From Brachypterus glaber (Eukaryota; Arthropoda; Insecta; Coleoptera; Kateretidae), in the NCBI GenBank assembly GCA_958510825.1, contig OY294048.1:15455589-15519588 (forward strand): DNA of 64,000 nucleotides, written 5' to 3'. Below, piece after piece: positions 43,019 to 53,908 of this stretch. Every line of letters starts with the position of its first letter. Position 1 is the first letter of the stretch. The position numbers were made by a program, and so were the translations under genes. The notes below the pieces were generated by a model, which did not search any database, was not told where the DNA came from, and worked only from the letters and a program-made list of their open reading frames with translations.

Positions 43019-43724
43019 TTATAATAGAATAACCAAATTTGAAAAAACTTAATATTAGTTACATAGGTTTAAAAAGGCCCTTCGAAGATGACATATTAAA
43101 TGGGAAACAAAAAAAAAAAGAATCAATAAAATTTTATTGCTGCAGGGTTTGGATTCTACATTTAAAACTGAGCAAAAAAAGTATTCTTCATCAAAACACC
43201 TAAATTTAATATTAAAGGAGTAGCCTTTTAAAAAGTAACATTTTTGGTGGCACAAAATGTTACATCCTCTTAATTGAATTTTTTTTAAAAACGGTTGCTC
43301 CTACAGTGTTACACTATATGACGTTTTTTATGTATCTTTACTTAAGGAATCCATTTTTTACAAAAAAAATCCAAAAAAAATACACATAAAACAGTTTGGG
43401 GCAAAAAGGTGTCAAGCCTAATACATTCTTCCGTCTAGGGACGTCTCTGGATAAATTCAAAAAAAATAAATTAACATAAAAATATTTACCTTATTAATAA
43501 TAGTATACATGAAAAAGCTCGTCGCTTTAGCTTAAAGGGTACCAGAGTTATTAATTAAATAAAAACCTTATTTTTATTACAATTTTAAAGGGCCGTAGCT
43601 TCCTTAGGTCTCATTGGAGGACCAACCTTTATAGGAACTTTTTTTTAAATATTTTTGGATACAGAATTTTTGGCATGTCAGTTATTGATCACCCTGTATA
43701 TATTTTTTAGTTTTTAAGTACTTT

Positions 43725-43828
43725 GGGAACGTTCAAGTCTTACGTAACGCTCCTAGGGGGGGGGTAATTTTGGAGTGTTACGCCCATGTTAATGGTATAG
43801 GAAAATGATCAAAATACTTGAACGTTCC
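43725..43828. mobile_element. GGGAACGTTCAAG MITE, copy 2 (48-bp deletion)
   Basis: Duplicate of 42867-43018 lacking its C-run hairpin arm. Same ends. Confidence 0.75.
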
Positions 43829-43885
43829 TTATAATAGAATAACAAAATTTGAAAAAACTTAATATTAGTTACATAGGTTTAAAAT

Positions 43886-45793
43886 ATAAGAACATATTTT
43901 CATTCGAAACTCTGGACTGGGCCCAAGCACAAGGAAATTCGTATTTTCTTTTTGGTTGGCATCAGGACAACGAACATCGCTTATTCTTTTTGAAACCAAT
44001 AAATTTAAACCAAGGACTATAAAAAAATCACGCTTATTACAGTTGTCATGTCAGTGTCAATTTTTGAATAAAAAATCAAATTTTCCCAAATGCATATTTT
44101 AGTTTTTTTTTTTATAACCTATCAAAAGAAAAAGTAGTATAAAATACTCATTTCATTGTACTGTTGGCGGACTTGACCATTAAAAAAACTTGCCGCAAAC
44201 GGCTTATTTTTTAATATCGGATGCGTGCGCCAAAAACGTCTATAATGAAACAACTAATGAAATTAATAAATGTTTTCGTATACGAATTATAATAAGCTAT
44301 CTAAATATTTGATGAATTTGACATATTTGGAACAAACAATTGAACTATCACTCTCAATTATATCAACTTAATTCTCAGTGGGCATAGCTTTTACCCAACA
44401 TTTTATTGCCAGTTTGAATATTCATAAATCACAATATGCCTTGATTTTGTTCGTCACTCGCCAAAAATTCTATGCCGGGAGGATATGGAGGTTCTCTTCT
44501 GCGGTTAGAGCTTTTACGGGGGCGAACATATTGAAAGTGATACGACAAAAGGCCACAATTTAATATTTTAATCTTTTAAGGGTTTTGGTGCTACAAGCAA
44601 CAAATAACAAATAACTTAGGGGAAAAGGGGGAAGTAAGAGACCACGCATACAAGAGACTTTGGAGAAAATAAATTTAAATTCTGCTTTAAAAATTCTAAA
44701 AAAAAATTGAAAACATCCCATATCCATTCTTATAAGAACTGCAAGTTTCTATTGAAGCATTTTAATTTTTTTTTACATTGCTACATTGCAGATCAAGGAT
44801 AGACTATTTTACATTTCGCTGTCGGCTAAACTTCTAGTTCAAAATTCACGTACTTTAATATTTAAGAACGGACATGAAATGTTGCGTGTTTTTAACAAAA
44901 ATTAAATATATCTTAGTTTACTAAGGCTGGGTTTATCAAAGTGCAGCTAAATTTAGCTGACACGTAATAACCATAGCAACTCCAACCCAAATCCAAAATT
45001 TGCTCTTAACTGAGACTTTATCTTTTAGATAAGGTTTTAACTGTACACTGATAAACTGGGCCTCAGAGCCATTATATTAACCTAAAACTAAAGTCTGGTA
45101 ACGTTACCACAGTATAAATGCCGAATACTGCTTTGTCATTGGTGGTTGCCATGCGACCAAGGTACCAGACAGATAACTTTACTTGAATGTAAATATAATG
45201 GCTCTAAGTAATTTTATTACTCTTAACTATGCTTAATTCTGAATTTGTGTGCATGTGTGTAAATAAATGTAAAATTATTTAAAATTACATAGATTTACAT
45301 TGATTTACACCTGTTATCAATTACGAGCTATGTAATTATAGAGAAAATTTCGGGTCTGTTCATGGTATCTTACATATTGCTTCTGTGAAAAAATTTTACG
45401 AACTGGTCTATGGCGACCAGTTGCAGTTTTTTACAGTTGCAGTTTTAAAAGTTGAAAATGGTGTACCATTTAAAAAAAATACCCAATATATCTTACTACG
45501 TTCTACCTTCAGTCGTATCAATATTCATCGAAAAATACGTATAAGTGATACATGCATTTCTTATAAATAGGTCGCTTTGCTTTTATGAGGGGTGCCGCTT
45601 ATAAAAAAGGGTGGTGCAAAGTGCAAAGGGGAAAATTTTCTCCTATAGGAAAATTGTTTGATTGATGGCTGCGTTAGAGGAAAGTGCCCTAGCTGAAATA
45701 GTGACAAGTTTTCAGGAAATTTTAACAGATTTGTGGGCAAGACTTGCAACAATGGTTATTTAAAAATATTGAATTTCAGTGGCTGAACCAATA
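43886..45793. other. AT-rich non-coding, fragments of dispersed repeats
   Basis: 44185-44245 (TGCCGCAAACGGCTTATTTT, GTGCGCCAAAAACGTC) resembles 21905-21985. 44845-44915 (CACGTACTTTAATATTTAAG, ACGGACATGAAATGTTGCGT) matches the interior of the MITE at 51586-51940. A 32-codon frame MAALEESALAEIVTSFQEIL starts at 45667 just before the next element; unrecognised. No gene called. Confidence 0.4.
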
Positions 45794-45892
45794 CACTGTA
45801 AAAACTGCATGTAAAATAATGTAAAAATACATGAATTTACATAGTACGGAATAGTAAATTTACCATTCTGGACTATGCATAATTCATGAATT

Positions 45893-45982
45893 TATGTAAA
45901 ATAATGTAAAAGAATGTAAAATAATGTAAAAGAATGTAAAAGAATGTAAAATAATGTAAAAGAATGTAAAATAATGTAAAAA
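45893..45982. repeat. 10-bp tandem repeat (AATGTAAAA(A/T)/G)
   Basis: About nine units of AATGTAAAAG or AATGTAAAAT, in strict 10-bp register. The register matches roughly one DNA helical turn. Confidence 0.9.
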
Positions 45983-46471
45983 AATATATTTACATTGATT
46001 TACATATTTTTACATGATTTTACAATGTCTGGCTATGTTATTTTAAGATGCGCGTGCGCTTTGGACAATAACCAAGAGGCGTCGCATCATGAGACGAACC
46101 GTCTAATATTGTTGTTGAGAGATAGCGACGCATGCTGCCAGGTTAAAGTGTTAAAAGTGTAAAAAAAGGTAAATATTATTTATGTACGATATTTAAATGC
46201 TTTATTTGTGGTCTAAAATTTACGTTCATTATAAATTACGATCTTTATCAACCAATAGATCTTTAAAGAAAGATGTAAGCAGTTTATACTCGTACGAAGG
46301 GTGCAAATCGTTTGGACTTTTTATGGTTTATTAAACCAAATGAACTTCACGCTACGATATTTCAATAAAGCTTTGACACAGAGACTTGTAATTTGGAACA
46401 AACATTTCCTAAGTAGTAAATATTTTTTTTCAAATTTCAAGTCCAAACCATTCTGGACTTTTTGTCATTTT

Positions 46472-46665
46472 TAGCGTTCCGGTCTATGCAAAATATTACC
46501 ATTATGGACTATGTAATCTTTACCGTTCCGGTCTATGCAAAATATTACCATTATGGACTATGTAATTTTACTGTTCCGGTCTATGCAAAAAATTACCATT
46601 ACGGACTATGTAATTTTTACTATTCCGGTCTATGGCAACATATTACCATTTACGGACTATATAAT
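46472..46665. repeat. ~49-bp tandem repeat, four units
   Basis: GTTCCGGTCTATGCAAAA recurs at 46476, 46525, 46573 and 46622 (variant), each with ATTACCATTATGGACTATGT. Within each unit CCGGTCTATG and TGGACTATG are near-copies. A single relative (CTGGACTATGCAT) lies at 45868. Confidence 0.85.
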
Positions 46666-46980
46666 TTAATGTAATTTATTTTTACCGTGTAGTGCTGCAC
46701 TAGAAACAAACGTAAAATTTCAATATTTTACGTGGGTAATTAGTATACCCACATAAAGATATGTTTTACAAAAGTATGGTGAATAAGGCAAAATTATCAG
46801 TAAAAACAAAAACAAATGGGCTGCATTTTTTAATCTAATTTTGTAAAAAAATACATATCTTTACGCGGTTATAGGAAGACTAATTGTTCAGGTAAAATGT
46901 TGTAAATTTTACAATGGTTTCTAGTGTAAAACAGCCTTGTATAAAAGGTATATGTGCACAATACTTGTAGTTATTTTAAC

Positions 46981-47139
46981 CACGGACGTGCGAAACAGGG
47001 GACCTTATCACTTTTTGCCTTAAATATTTTTCTGTGTGTATATCTTTCGGATTAAGTACATACGTATAATAATGATGGCAAAAAGATTAGAAATAAAATG
47101 TAAGTAATTTATTAATAGTATAATATTCATTGGGCGTAT
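46981..47139. other. Edge of the CACGGCCGTG repeat
   Basis: ACCACGGACGTGCGAAAC at 46979-46996 resembles the palindromic core of the following repeat. Otherwise AT-rich. Confidence 0.35.
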
Positions 47140-47545
47140 TGTAATCTTTGTAAGGCGAGTGGCGTAATCACCCGAATGAATAATAGCTATTATACGCGAG
47201 TGGAACACTATACTTTATCCACGGGCGTTTTAAAGTTTAAACGGTTTATTTTTACAGACCCGTGATTTATAAGCCTATTAATCACGGCCGTGGATAATAG
47301 TATATTATTCAATGAGGGTATAATAATTGCTATTAATCAATGAGAGTGAAATTTGGGACACGAGCCGATAGGTGAGTGGCCTAATCTCCAGAATAATTAA
47401 TAGCTATTATACGCGAGTAGAATAATATACTTTATCCACAGCTATTTTAAACTTTAAACGGTTTATTAATCACGGCCGTGGATAATAGTATATTATTCAA
47501 CGAGCGTATAATATTTGCTATTAATCAATGAGGGTGAATTTTGGT
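47140..47545. repeat. CACGGCCGTG repeat, two tandem copies
   Basis: Copies at about 47140-47375 and 47380-47545 share ATAATAGCTATTATACGCGA, TATACTTTATCCAC, TTTAAACGGTTTATT, AATCACGGCCGTGGATAATA and GGGACACGAGCCG (GGTACACGAGCCG in copy 2). Together they match 11070-11330 inverted. The second copy lacks about 60 bp. Confidence 0.75.
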
Positions 47546-47563
47546 ACACGAGCCGTGACCGTG

Positions 47564-47829
47564 CATAGAAAAAACGGATTCCTTGAACCAAGGACACGTG
47601 TCTTTGGATATGTTCAAAGCCATATTCTCTTGTTTCAAGGCTGGCATTTTCTTGAACAAAAGTCAATGTCCTTAAATAAAGAGCGCGGATTTTTATTCCA
47701 AAACCCGTGATCTTCATTCAAGGACATTGACTTTGGTTCAAGAAAATGCCAGCCTTGAAACAAGAGAATATGGCTTTGAACATATACAAAGACACGTGTC
47801 CTTGGTTCAAGGAATCCGTTTTTTCTATG
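47564..47829. mobile_element. Repeat G, copy 2: near-perfect 266-bp palindrome
   Basis: Arms of about 110 bp (CATAGAAAAAACGGATTCCT to GTCAATGTCCTT and its complement) flank a ~45-bp loop (47675-47718). CCTTGAACCAAGG and GGACACGTGTC are smaller nested palindromes. Overlapping frames on both strands are symmetry artefacts. Confidence 0.85.
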
Positions 47830-47939
47830 TGGATAAAATAAATTAATTCACAACTAGCATGGCGAAATTGAACACTTATAAGTGTGAGAATCACCCATAA
47901 AACAATATACTATTAATCCTATATAAGGATAAGGTATAC

Positions 47940-48217
47940 GGGGTCACACTTAAGATACGTAATGCACTTAAGGGGGTTAGTGTTTAGCTTTACGATGCTT
48001 TACGAGGGGGAACTGATGTAGCGTTACCTAACGCTTTTATTAATTTAAAACAAATAAAAAGGTTTATTTTTTCACCCAAAACATTTTTTTTTGTGGGGGG
48101 GTGGAGGGGGCCTTGGCTGCTGGCTTTACGTATTTATTATTTATATAAAGGCGTTACGAAGCAAGAGGGGTGGCACAATTGAAAAATTAGACGTTACGTA
48201 TTTAAAGTATGGTCCCT
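47940..48217. mobile_element. MITE with TACGTAA..TIR
   Basis: GGGGTCACACTTAAGATACG at the left and the inverted ..TACGTATTTAAAGTATGGTCCC at the right form a ~26-bp imperfect TIR. Inside are a G(7) run and a GCGTTACCTAACGC palindrome. Non-coding. Confidence 0.6.
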
Positions 48218-48417
48218 AATGTTATGATTTAATCTAAATAAAAATTAATGTTAACCAGATAGTTGTTAAAATTTACATCTAACAGCAATTCATTAATCAT
48301 TTGAAATTAGGTAAAACTTATGTAAAATATATGTGACAATACATGTGAAATTTTAATTAACAGCTTGTTAAATATGTAAAGCTTCAATTTTCAATAATTA
48401 GCAATATTTAAATGAAC

Positions 48418-48655
48418 ACTGTAAAAAGTAAACTCAATATTCAGTTACAAGTGGATAGGAAATCGGAAGTCATTATTCTATACAGATTTACTTTAATTTT
48501 TGTTAAAAACACGCAGCAGTATTTTTTATTGGAAAAACGTAGAAATTTGGAAATAGAAATATTGATTCTTAGTTATTGAAACTTGAAAATAATCGTCTAA
48601 ATTTCTAGCCGTAGTCTGTAACTGTAACTGAATATTCAGTTTACTTTTTACAGTG
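48418..48655. mobile_element. CACTGTAAAAAGTAAAC MITE, copy 1
   Basis: The TIR of about 32 bp starts CACTGTAAAAAGTAAACTCA and is nearly exact at the right end. The internal part 48510-48620 recurs inverted just downstream at 48735-48855. Non-coding. Confidence 0.8.
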
Positions 48656-48734
48656 AAACATATGTAACGTGTGACTTTGTTTCTTTTTTTAATTTTAGTT
48701 GTACAAATATTCGAGTAAAAAAATAATAATTTAT

Positions 48735-48855
48735 TACGTGCGCTTAACAGACTACGGCTAGAAATTTAGACGATTATTTTCAAGTTTCAATAACTAAGAA
48801 TCAATATTTCTATTTCCAAATTTCTACGTTTTTCCAATAAAAAATACTGCTGCCA
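48735..48855 (-). repeat. Inverted copy of the MITE interior
   Basis: ACTACGGCTAGAAATTTAGA to AAAAATACTGCTGCC complements 48515-48622, forming with it a long hairpin of about 110-bp arms. It continues without the MITE's right TIR. Confidence 0.75.
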
Positions 48856-49004
48856 AAAAAATCATACTTTCCCCTATAGGCCTAGATTCATTAAAATCAA
48901 AAGCAAAACAGAAATAAAAAAAATCAACAAAACAGCATTTTTTGTTTCCAAAAAAAAAATTCTTTTTTCGTAAAACGAAAAATAAATCGGAAAAAATAGT
49001 TTTT

Positions 49005-49480
49005 ACCCCATTTTCCCAAATACGCCAAAAAACGTGCTAGACAAAAAATTCTTGGATACAAATGTGTTTCATGAAAAAATAAGAAACTTTGAAAATCCGT
49101 TTGTCCGGCGTCTGTCTATCTGATGTCACGTTTTGTGTAGACACGATAACTAAAGAACGTATAATCCGATCGACTTCAAATTTTCAGGAAAAATTAAGTT
49201 CTATGAGGCGAAGATCCCTATTGTTTTTTAAAGTAATCCACCCAAAAACAAAAAAGTTATGGGGGGTTAAACTTTTTAAAAAAATAAAGACTATAATTTT
49301 CAAAAAAAAATTTCAATTTTTTTTCGTTTTTCGCGAAAAGAAAATTAAAAAAAATGAAAAAATAAGAAACTTTGAAAATGTCCGTCTGTCCACCTGTCTC
49401 TCTGCCTGATGTCACGTTTTTTGTAGACACGATAACTCAATAACGAATAATCCGATCGACTTCAAATTTTCAGGAAAAAA
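49005..49480 (-). repeat. Repeat H, copy 3, partly duplicated
   Basis: AATTCTTGGATACAAAT, CTGATGTCACGTTTTGTGTA, AACGTATAATCCGATCGACT and AAGATCCCTATTGTTTTT are complementary to 24600-24870. A second partial unit restarts at about 49365 (GAAACTTTGAAAATGTCCGT). The 106-codon frame 49089-49409 is repeat-derived. Confidence 0.7.
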
Positions 49481-50248
49481 TAAAGACTATCATTTTCAAA
49501 AAAAAATTTAAATTATTTTTCGCGAAAAGAAATACAGTTGTAAAGAAACTACATATATAATTTATTTATTACTTCTTTTTTCAAAAAAATTTCATTATTT
49601 TGAAAGTTATATTTTTATACTTCACTTTAATGTAAATTCTTCCATTTTATATATTATTAGGAAAATATGACCGTTAATTACGATTTTTTCATATTGCAGT
49701 GGCGCCTTCACCATATTTTCAAAGATTTTCTTAATTTTTACCTTTATTTTAAACAAAAAAAATATTTTTGTTTTTTATTACGAGTATATATGATAAGAAC
49801 AAATCTTGATGTAAAGTTTTTTTTATTTTAGTTTATTAAACAAAAAAAAATGAATTTAATTGTTTTTTTGACCTAAAACTTAAATACTAGCCGTCAGATC
49901 AGGTTGAGTCAATGAAAGCTTTTGATCAGAAATATGAAATCATACTAAAAACTTAGAATTTTTGACCGAAAGCCAGTTTCCATAAGAAACGTGCCTGTCT
50001 GATTATAGTAATTTAAATAAAAACCTTGTTTTTCTGGACAGCGAATAAAATAAAGTGTTGATTCAAGCAAACAAATTATTTCCTTACTACTAAAAATAAA
50101 AGATCTCGCAACACATCTACAAACATTCCCAGAGCTTTACTTTAATCAAAGCTTTCATCGTATAATAGGGTTGCCACTAGTCCTTGCTAGGGGATGGATT
50201 ACGATTAGTAGTAAGGGGTAGAAGGTGAATCCGGGCAACTACACTGAT
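49481..50248. other. AT-rich non-coding
   Basis: No gene or organised repeat recognised; long A/T runs. Confidence 0.5.
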
Positions 50249-50400
50249 GTAGTAGTAGTAAAAGGTGGGCAGGCTCCGACGCCTCACAAGTAGGCCCAAT
50301 GGCCCTTTTTGTCTGCCCCAAGATAAGCTACACAACCTGCTGCCTATCCTCCCTCTTCCTAAATCTGCCAGACCTTCTGATGAAATTCATAACATCTGAA
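50249..50400 (-). pseudogene. LINE B, copy 2: 3' stub
   Basis: On the minus strand the last codons MNFIRRSGRFRKREDRQQVV and a stop match the end of LINE B at 13335 (FIRRSGRYRQ). GACAAAAAGGGCCATTGGGC and a (TAC)n tail (50249-50260) follow. It is truncated to ~150 bp. Confidence 0.7.
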
Positions 50401-50403
50401 CTA

Positions 50404-50870
50404 CAGTGATAAAACAGTTTATTTGTGGGTACAAAATATTTGGTCAGATATGGCCAATTAAATTTTTTGGTGTGAGTGATAAATTTTACTTTTTTCAAGT
50501 AAACTATTTTGTTAACATTAATAAATTATTTTGAAATTAAAATATTTATGAACGTGAACTAAATTACTGATTAAAAAAAACATATTTAAATTTTTCTAGC
50601 TTAGATGTGGTCTAAAGCATATATTGTATTTATTTTTATTATTTATAAGTTGTTCCTGTAAGGATGTATTTGTATTTCTTGTATGCACATATAAACGTAC
50701 TTGAGACTTTTACGTGTAGGTAAGCATATTTATTGTAGGTTTTTCAATAAATATTACATTATTATTATATTATTATAAATGTTTATTTGACTAAAATAAA
50801 AGTTATTACTGAAAACCAAATAATTTAATTGGCCATATCCAAATAAATCTAAAAATCTTATCTATCAGTG
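50404..50870. mobile_element. MITE J, copy 2, carrying a nested insert
   Basis: The ends (CAGTGATAAAACAGTTTATT; ..ATCTATCAGTG) and TA flanks match 33470-33711. About 225 extra bp lie between GAACTAAAT (50559) and TTTATTTGACT (about 50780). The insert ends CAATAAATATTACATTATTA with ATT repeats, like a LINE 3' end. Confidence 0.75.
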
Positions 50871-51585
50871 TAGATAGAGCTTTACGAGAGTCCTGATTTT
50901 CGAGAAAAAAATAGGTTTATCTTGTCTTGATCATTTCTCAAACATTACATACCCTCTTGTCTCGTCTTGACCATTTCTCGACGATTAACTTTTCTTCTCC
51001 CACCAGAGTCTGGATTGTCAAGTTGCAGATTTAGTTGTACTTAAAAACTCATCGAAAAATTCTTTCAGTTAAACTTGAAACTTGAATAAGTAACTTTTTT
51101 GCATTGTTTTGGCAATAAAAAAAGATAATAATTTAGTTTTCTGCAATTTTTTTATTCGATTTGAGTTTTAAGAAAAGTAAAAAAATACAATAGCATCGGG
51201 AAGTCTTGATTTTTGATCAAGAGAGTCTCTCGTATTTTCTTGATTTTTTACATTACACTCGTCTTGTTTTTTTTTTTGAAATCGAGACAAGGCAAGAAAT
51301 TTAGGTTTTTCGATTCTAACAATACCCTACGACTAGAACGCGTGATCCTTTTTGCCTGCCTCTGATATACTTTTTTAATTTTTGCTTTTATCCCAGGACT
51401 TTCTTTTTAAATTGGAATCGGAATTCCGGATATCATCTGGTCAGTGTTTGGGTATGTGCTGTGCATGAATTTGTCTAAACACTTTACCAATAATTATCCA
51501 GTAAAGTTCCAATAATTATAACTATTATTTGTGGACCAAGGCCAGAAAGAAGTTAATAACTGGACGAGACTGGTGAATCTAAAAA
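50871..51585. other. AT-rich non-coding
   Basis: Only scattered TCTCGTCTTG / TTGTCTTGATC words (50900-50960, 51250-51300), perhaps an old duplicated segment. No gene. Confidence 0.4.
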
Positions 51586-51940
51586 CACTGTAAAAAGTAA
51601 ACTGAATATTCAGTTAAAGATGGGTGGGAAATGGGAAGTTATTATCCTATACAATTGTACTTTAATTTTTGTTAAAAACCGCAACATTTTATAACCGTCC
51701 TTAAATACTAAAGTACGTGACTTTAGAACTATAGTGTTTTTAATAACCTTTGTATAGGAAGTTATAATCCTGTACAAATGTACTTTAATTTTTATTAAAA
51801 ACACTATAATTCTAAAGTCACGTACTTTAATATTGAAGAACGGACATAAAATGTTGCATGTTTTTAACTAAAATTAAAGTACAATTGTATAGGAGGATAA
51901 TAACTTTTTCGATTCCCTATTTATTTCAGTTTTTACAGTG
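51586..51940. mobile_element. CACTGTAAAAAGTAAAC MITE, copy 2
   Basis: It starts CACTGTAAAAAGTAAACTGA and ends ..TTTTTACAGTG. The interior is a long imperfect palindrome (AAAGTACGTGACTTTAG.. / ..CTAAAGTCACGTACTTT) with GGAAGTTATTATCCTATACA twice. A fragment of the interior is at 44845-44915. Confidence 0.75.
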
Positions 51941-51959
51941 AATATTAAAGAATCTATAA

Positions 51960-52260
51960 TCTGGCAACCCTAACGAAAATCTCGCATTTTTTCGACCGGA
52001 GATTTCGGATCGCGCGTGTGTCCCTCCGCAGATGGTCCGGCCCTTTTCGCAGGACCCGGCGCTGCATAAGTGCATTCCTGCAGGCGTCCTGCGGGACTCG
52101 TAAGTGCATTTTCGTGTCGCGCGCTCGCACGCCGATCCGAAATTTATACACGCAAAAAATGCATGTACAGTATGCTCAGGATACGTGATACGACAGAGAT
52201 CGATCACATTCAGTCGAAATGTTTGACTGCAATGGGATCATCCAGAATACACCGTTAAAA
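51960..52260. other. CpG-rich apparently unique island
   Basis: TTCGGATCGCGCGTGTGTCC, CGCAGGACCCGGCGCTGC, CAGGCGTCCTGCGGGACTCG and GTCGCGCGCTCGCACGCCGA make this the most CpG-rich part of the window. CTCGTAAGTGC at 52095-52105 is a strong donor-like site. TTTCGGATCG and CGATCCGAAA are inverted near the two edges. It could be a promoter/5' exon or a structured repeat. The minus open frames here have no domain. Confidence 0.35.
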
Positions 52261-52299
52261 AATTAACGCAATACGATTAAATAAAAACATGAGTTTTGG

Positions 52300-52495
52300 G
52301 GTTAATTTTGGCAGTTTTAATAATTCTTTACTTTTTAGCTACTTGACGTTTCGGTCTATTTTGGAGCTTTTTTAAAAGCCTAAAAAATATAGGTATACAT
52401 TATTTGCAAATTACCGTTTAAAATAGCCTTAAAATGGATGGAAAAGTAAAATAACAAGTAAGAAATTAATAAAACTGTCAAAATTAAACCGAAAG
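52300..52495. repeat. Inverted repeat with GACGTTTCGG (Penelope-like)
   Basis: GTTAATTTTGGCAGTTTTAA..TTACTTTTTAG and the complement (CAAGTAAGAAATTAATAAAA..AATTAAAC) flank GCTACTTGACGTTTCGGTCT. The reverse strand reads ..AAGCTCC..GACCGAAACGTC, the hammerhead-like layout with the CTGA part lost. Confidence 0.55.
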
Positions 52496-52960
52496 CTACC
52501 TTGGCAACTTATAGTATGTATATCCATCCTAATAATTACGCCAATAAAATCTAAGTTTTAGTCTTGTCAAGATCAATACATTATCGAAAAATTACATATC
52601 GTCGCTAATTTTACATAGTTTAGCATAATATGTCATTTATATATTATGTAAATGACAGTGAAAAACAGCTAAGAATTTTGATTTTCAACCTATACCCTAA
52701 ACCTATTATACATGATTTTATTTTGAAACGAAACAAAAACTTTGATACGTCTTTTGACTCTCATAATTCATAAAAATTAATAAAAAAAACTTCTTTCTTT
52801 TATTTAAAAAATTTTGTTACATTTTTGTTTAAACCCATTATTCATATGCATATTGGTTATTAAAGAATTCAGGGGTCTTAATAATGCCAGTGTTCCCAAA
52901 TGGGCACAAGGTGCAATATAGGGTTAAAATGACAGAAGATTCTTACAGAACTAAATTTGT
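52496..52960. other. AT-rich non-coding
   Basis: No gene or clear repeat. Confidence 0.5.
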
Positions 52961-53226
52961 GTAACAACCAACGAATTAATAACTCTTCTCTCTAGAATAG
53001 GCATTTCATTTGTAAAAACTGACAAAAACGTCGGCAACATAAATATTCGTCTGTCTTACTCGCACATCTTTGTTCTAACAGAGACAGCAATACCAGTTAC
53101 TGGTAATTGTTATTGTTCAGGCCTAAATATACCTAGTATTTGTTTACAAACAACCCGAGATGTTGGCGATACTTTATTTTAACGGTATGCCTATTCTAGA
53201 AAGAAGAGTTATTAGTTCGTAAGTAA
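52961..53226. mobile_element. 266-bp MITE
   Basis: GTAACAACCAACGAATTAAT..CTCTAGAATAGGCAT at the left matches the inverted right end ..GCCTATTCTAGAAAGAAGAG..AAGTAAC over about 42 bp. Non-coding interior. Confidence 0.75.
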
Positions 53227-53764
53227 CAGCCTGTAGCCATTTTTGACATTTAATCTAAATAGCGTTACGTAATAATTGAATGCAGCCTAACAGACATTCA
53301 ATCTATATTTAAAATGAATTTTTAACAGTGTAATGACTAGTAGTTTTTCAGAATCAAATAATTTTGTTTTTTGCTTGTTTGGATACGGTCGGATCGGGTG
53401 GAGAGCATGCAACCCGTTGTACGAAATATATTTGCCTGCGGCTGTTTAGCAACATGGTATTTTTTTTAACGCGGTGTTGTTACTATAATAACAGAATTTG
53501 CATTGTTTGGTTTCATCAAATATTGAATTCAATAGAGAAAATTTCGAAATATTACAATAGAGAAATTTTACAAGTTTGAATTGTATTTTATTTATATTAC
53601 AGATAAATTAATATACAAAATATACAAAATTATAAAAGGGGACCAGATTTGTGGAAATCTAGGTACTAAAAACTTTGCTCATAGTAAATTTTTCATACAT
53701 GTGTAACACATGATGTGTTAAAAGTAAATAATCCATTCATGAAGGTATGGTAATTTTTCAATAA
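53227..53764. other. AT-rich non-coding
   Basis: A 71-codon frame at 53364-53579 has no domain. Nothing else seen. Confidence 0.4.
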
Positions 53765-53908
53765 GGGAACGTTCAAGTATTACGTAACGCAAATTTTGAT
53801 CATTTTGGACCCCCCCTATAACGCTATTTTCATATACCATTAACATGGGCGTAACACTCCAAAATGACCCCCACCCCCCCTAGGAGCGTTACGTAATACT
53901 TGAACCCC
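53765..53908. mobile_element. GGGAACGTTCAAG MITE, copy 3
   Basis: GGGAACGTTCAAGTATTACG at the left and the inverted GCGTTACGTAATACTTGAAC at the right. Same family as 42867 and 43725, with C-runs and ATTAACATGGGCGTAACACT. This copy keeps full TACGTAACGC in both ends. Confidence 0.8.

Larger units (their letters stand above)
42221..43885. repeat. Tandem duplication, 858-bp unit, second copy with a 48-bp deletion
   Basis: CCTTCGAAGATGACATATTA starts copies at 42221 and 43079. Both run through element M's right end and a GGGAACGTTCAAG MITE to TTACATAGGTTTAAAA. Only a handful of differences are visible besides a 48-bp gap in copy 2, whose ends share AAAAT in copy 1. The left 115 bp of element M is not duplicated. 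Confidence 0.85.
45794..46689. mobile_element. CACTGTAAAAA-ended element with two tandem arrays
   Basis: The left end CACTGTAAAAACTGCATG and right end ..TTTTTACCGTG are a short degenerate TIR of the family at 48418 and 51586. Inside are a 10-bp array, a GC-richer core (46036-46160, GATGCGCGTGCGCTTTGG, ending in AAAAAAAGGTAAATATT, donor-like) and a 49-bp array. No transposase. Confidence 0.6.

Noticed and set aside
47493..47717. Paired frames on opposite strands
   Set aside because: Products of the palindromic repeat G element.
49089..49409. 106-codon frame
   Set aside because: Lies within repeat H, whose other copies do not keep the frame.
52340..52385. Additional hammerhead candidate on the minus strand
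   Set aside because: GAAACGTC is present but the CUGANGA half is lost; kept only as part of an inverted repeat.
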